From Amylostereum areolatum (lineage: Eukaryota > Basidiomycota > Agaricomycetes > Russulales > Stereaceae), in contig SAXG01000025.1 in the NCBI GenBank assembly GCA_012932865.1, positions 186,001 through 250,000 on the forward strand: a stretch of 64,000 nucleotides of DNA, written 5' to 3'. This document shows, one piece after another, positions 63,651-64,000 of this stretch. How positions within the stretch are numbered: position 1 is the stretch's first letter; every line of letters starts with the position of its first letter. Made by a program: the position numbers and the translations under genes. Below the pieces are notes generated by a model, which searched no databases, was not told the DNA's origin, and worked only from the letters and a program-made list of their open reading frames with translations.

Positions 63651-64000
63651 CCGACGTCCACAGTGGCTTCGAGGCCCAGAAACACTATATTCATATTGGA
63701 GAACGTACAGGACTGTCATTGTACACCTCAGAGCATTCGTTCTGTTCGGTCACCGACGACGCACAGATTCCTTTACAGCCTCTACCCATTCGCGCTGCTC
63801 GCCACCCCATCCTCCAAGCCTCCGCATTTTCCCACCCACTCGTACGTCGTTGAGCTCCATGTCTTTGCGATTTCGCTCCCGTACTGGGGTGTGCTGTTGT
63901 AGACACCAGAGCAGGATGCTTTTCTTGGAAAAGTTTTCGCGAATCGACTCGTCACAGCCGGGACTGCAAGGTGCACGAATGCGGATGATGCGGAGGAATG
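63651..64000. other. End of window, no gene recognised
   Basis: Short open frames on both strands lack recognisable features. A gene running off the edge cannot be excluded. Confidence 0.3.

Overview
This window looks like a chromosome segment of a filamentous basidiomycete, probably an Agaricomycete. Genes are dense and on both strands, and most are split by many short (about 45-65 base) introns with GTGCGT/GTAAGT-type donors and CAG/TAG acceptors. The protein families fit as well: DUF6533 membrane proteins, Zn2Cys6 regulators, F-box/leucine-rich proteins, a DUF6593 protein, APH-like kinases and a proteinase-K-like subtilase. There is no operon structure, CRISPR array or recognisable tRNA. 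All gene models below were spliced by eye.

Layout. 1-7.3 kb is gene-poor and holds two decayed DUF6533 genes (copies A and B). 7.3-14.3 kb is a compact housekeeping block: F-box protein (-), ELP6 (+), tRNase Z (-), PCNA (+). 14.5-19.9 kb has a DUF6914-like gene (-), two tandem APH-family genes (+) and a multi-pass membrane protein (+). 20-22 kb carries DUF6533 copy C, inverted relative to A and B. 22.5-24.7 kb has an unrecognised family member (X1, -) divergent from thymidylate synthase (+). 25.5-29.2 kb is a Zn2Cys6 regulator (-), followed by about 3 kb without a gene and a small conserved-looking protein at 32.1 kb. 33.9-39.8 kb has a second F-box protein, a DUF6593 protein and an MMTA2-like protein, all on -. 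41.9-43.3 kb is a PWWP protein (+); 44.8-46.7 kb a subtilase (-); 47.9-52.3 kb SMC3 (+); 53-55.7 kb a NIMA-family kinase (-); 56.2-58.5 kb a second Zn2Cys6 regulator (-). 61-64 kb holds an unrecognised split gene and a second X-family copy (X2) broken by a hAT-like MITE.

Functional links. PCNA, thymidylate synthase, SMC3 and the NIMA-like kinase all act in S phase or mitosis, and the thymidylate synthase and SMC3 promoters each carry an ACGCGT (MCB-type) hexamer within 100 bases of the start codon. ELP6 and tRNase Z both act on tRNA. These neighbours are probably coincidental rather than a pathway cluster.

Most notable observations: (1) a PCNA of 364 residues with a charged insertion of about 100 residues; (2) a 504-base non-autonomous hAT-type element with perfect 22-base terminal inverted repeats, an 8-base target duplication and seven same-strand TTTTC(G/A)GTG motifs, sitting inside an X2 exon; (3) apparent one-base (+1) frame breaks in thymidylate synthase, SMC3 and a Zn2Cys6 gene, which are either residual assembly errors or something stranger; (4) GC-AG introns and a 13-base microexon that automated annotation would probably miss.
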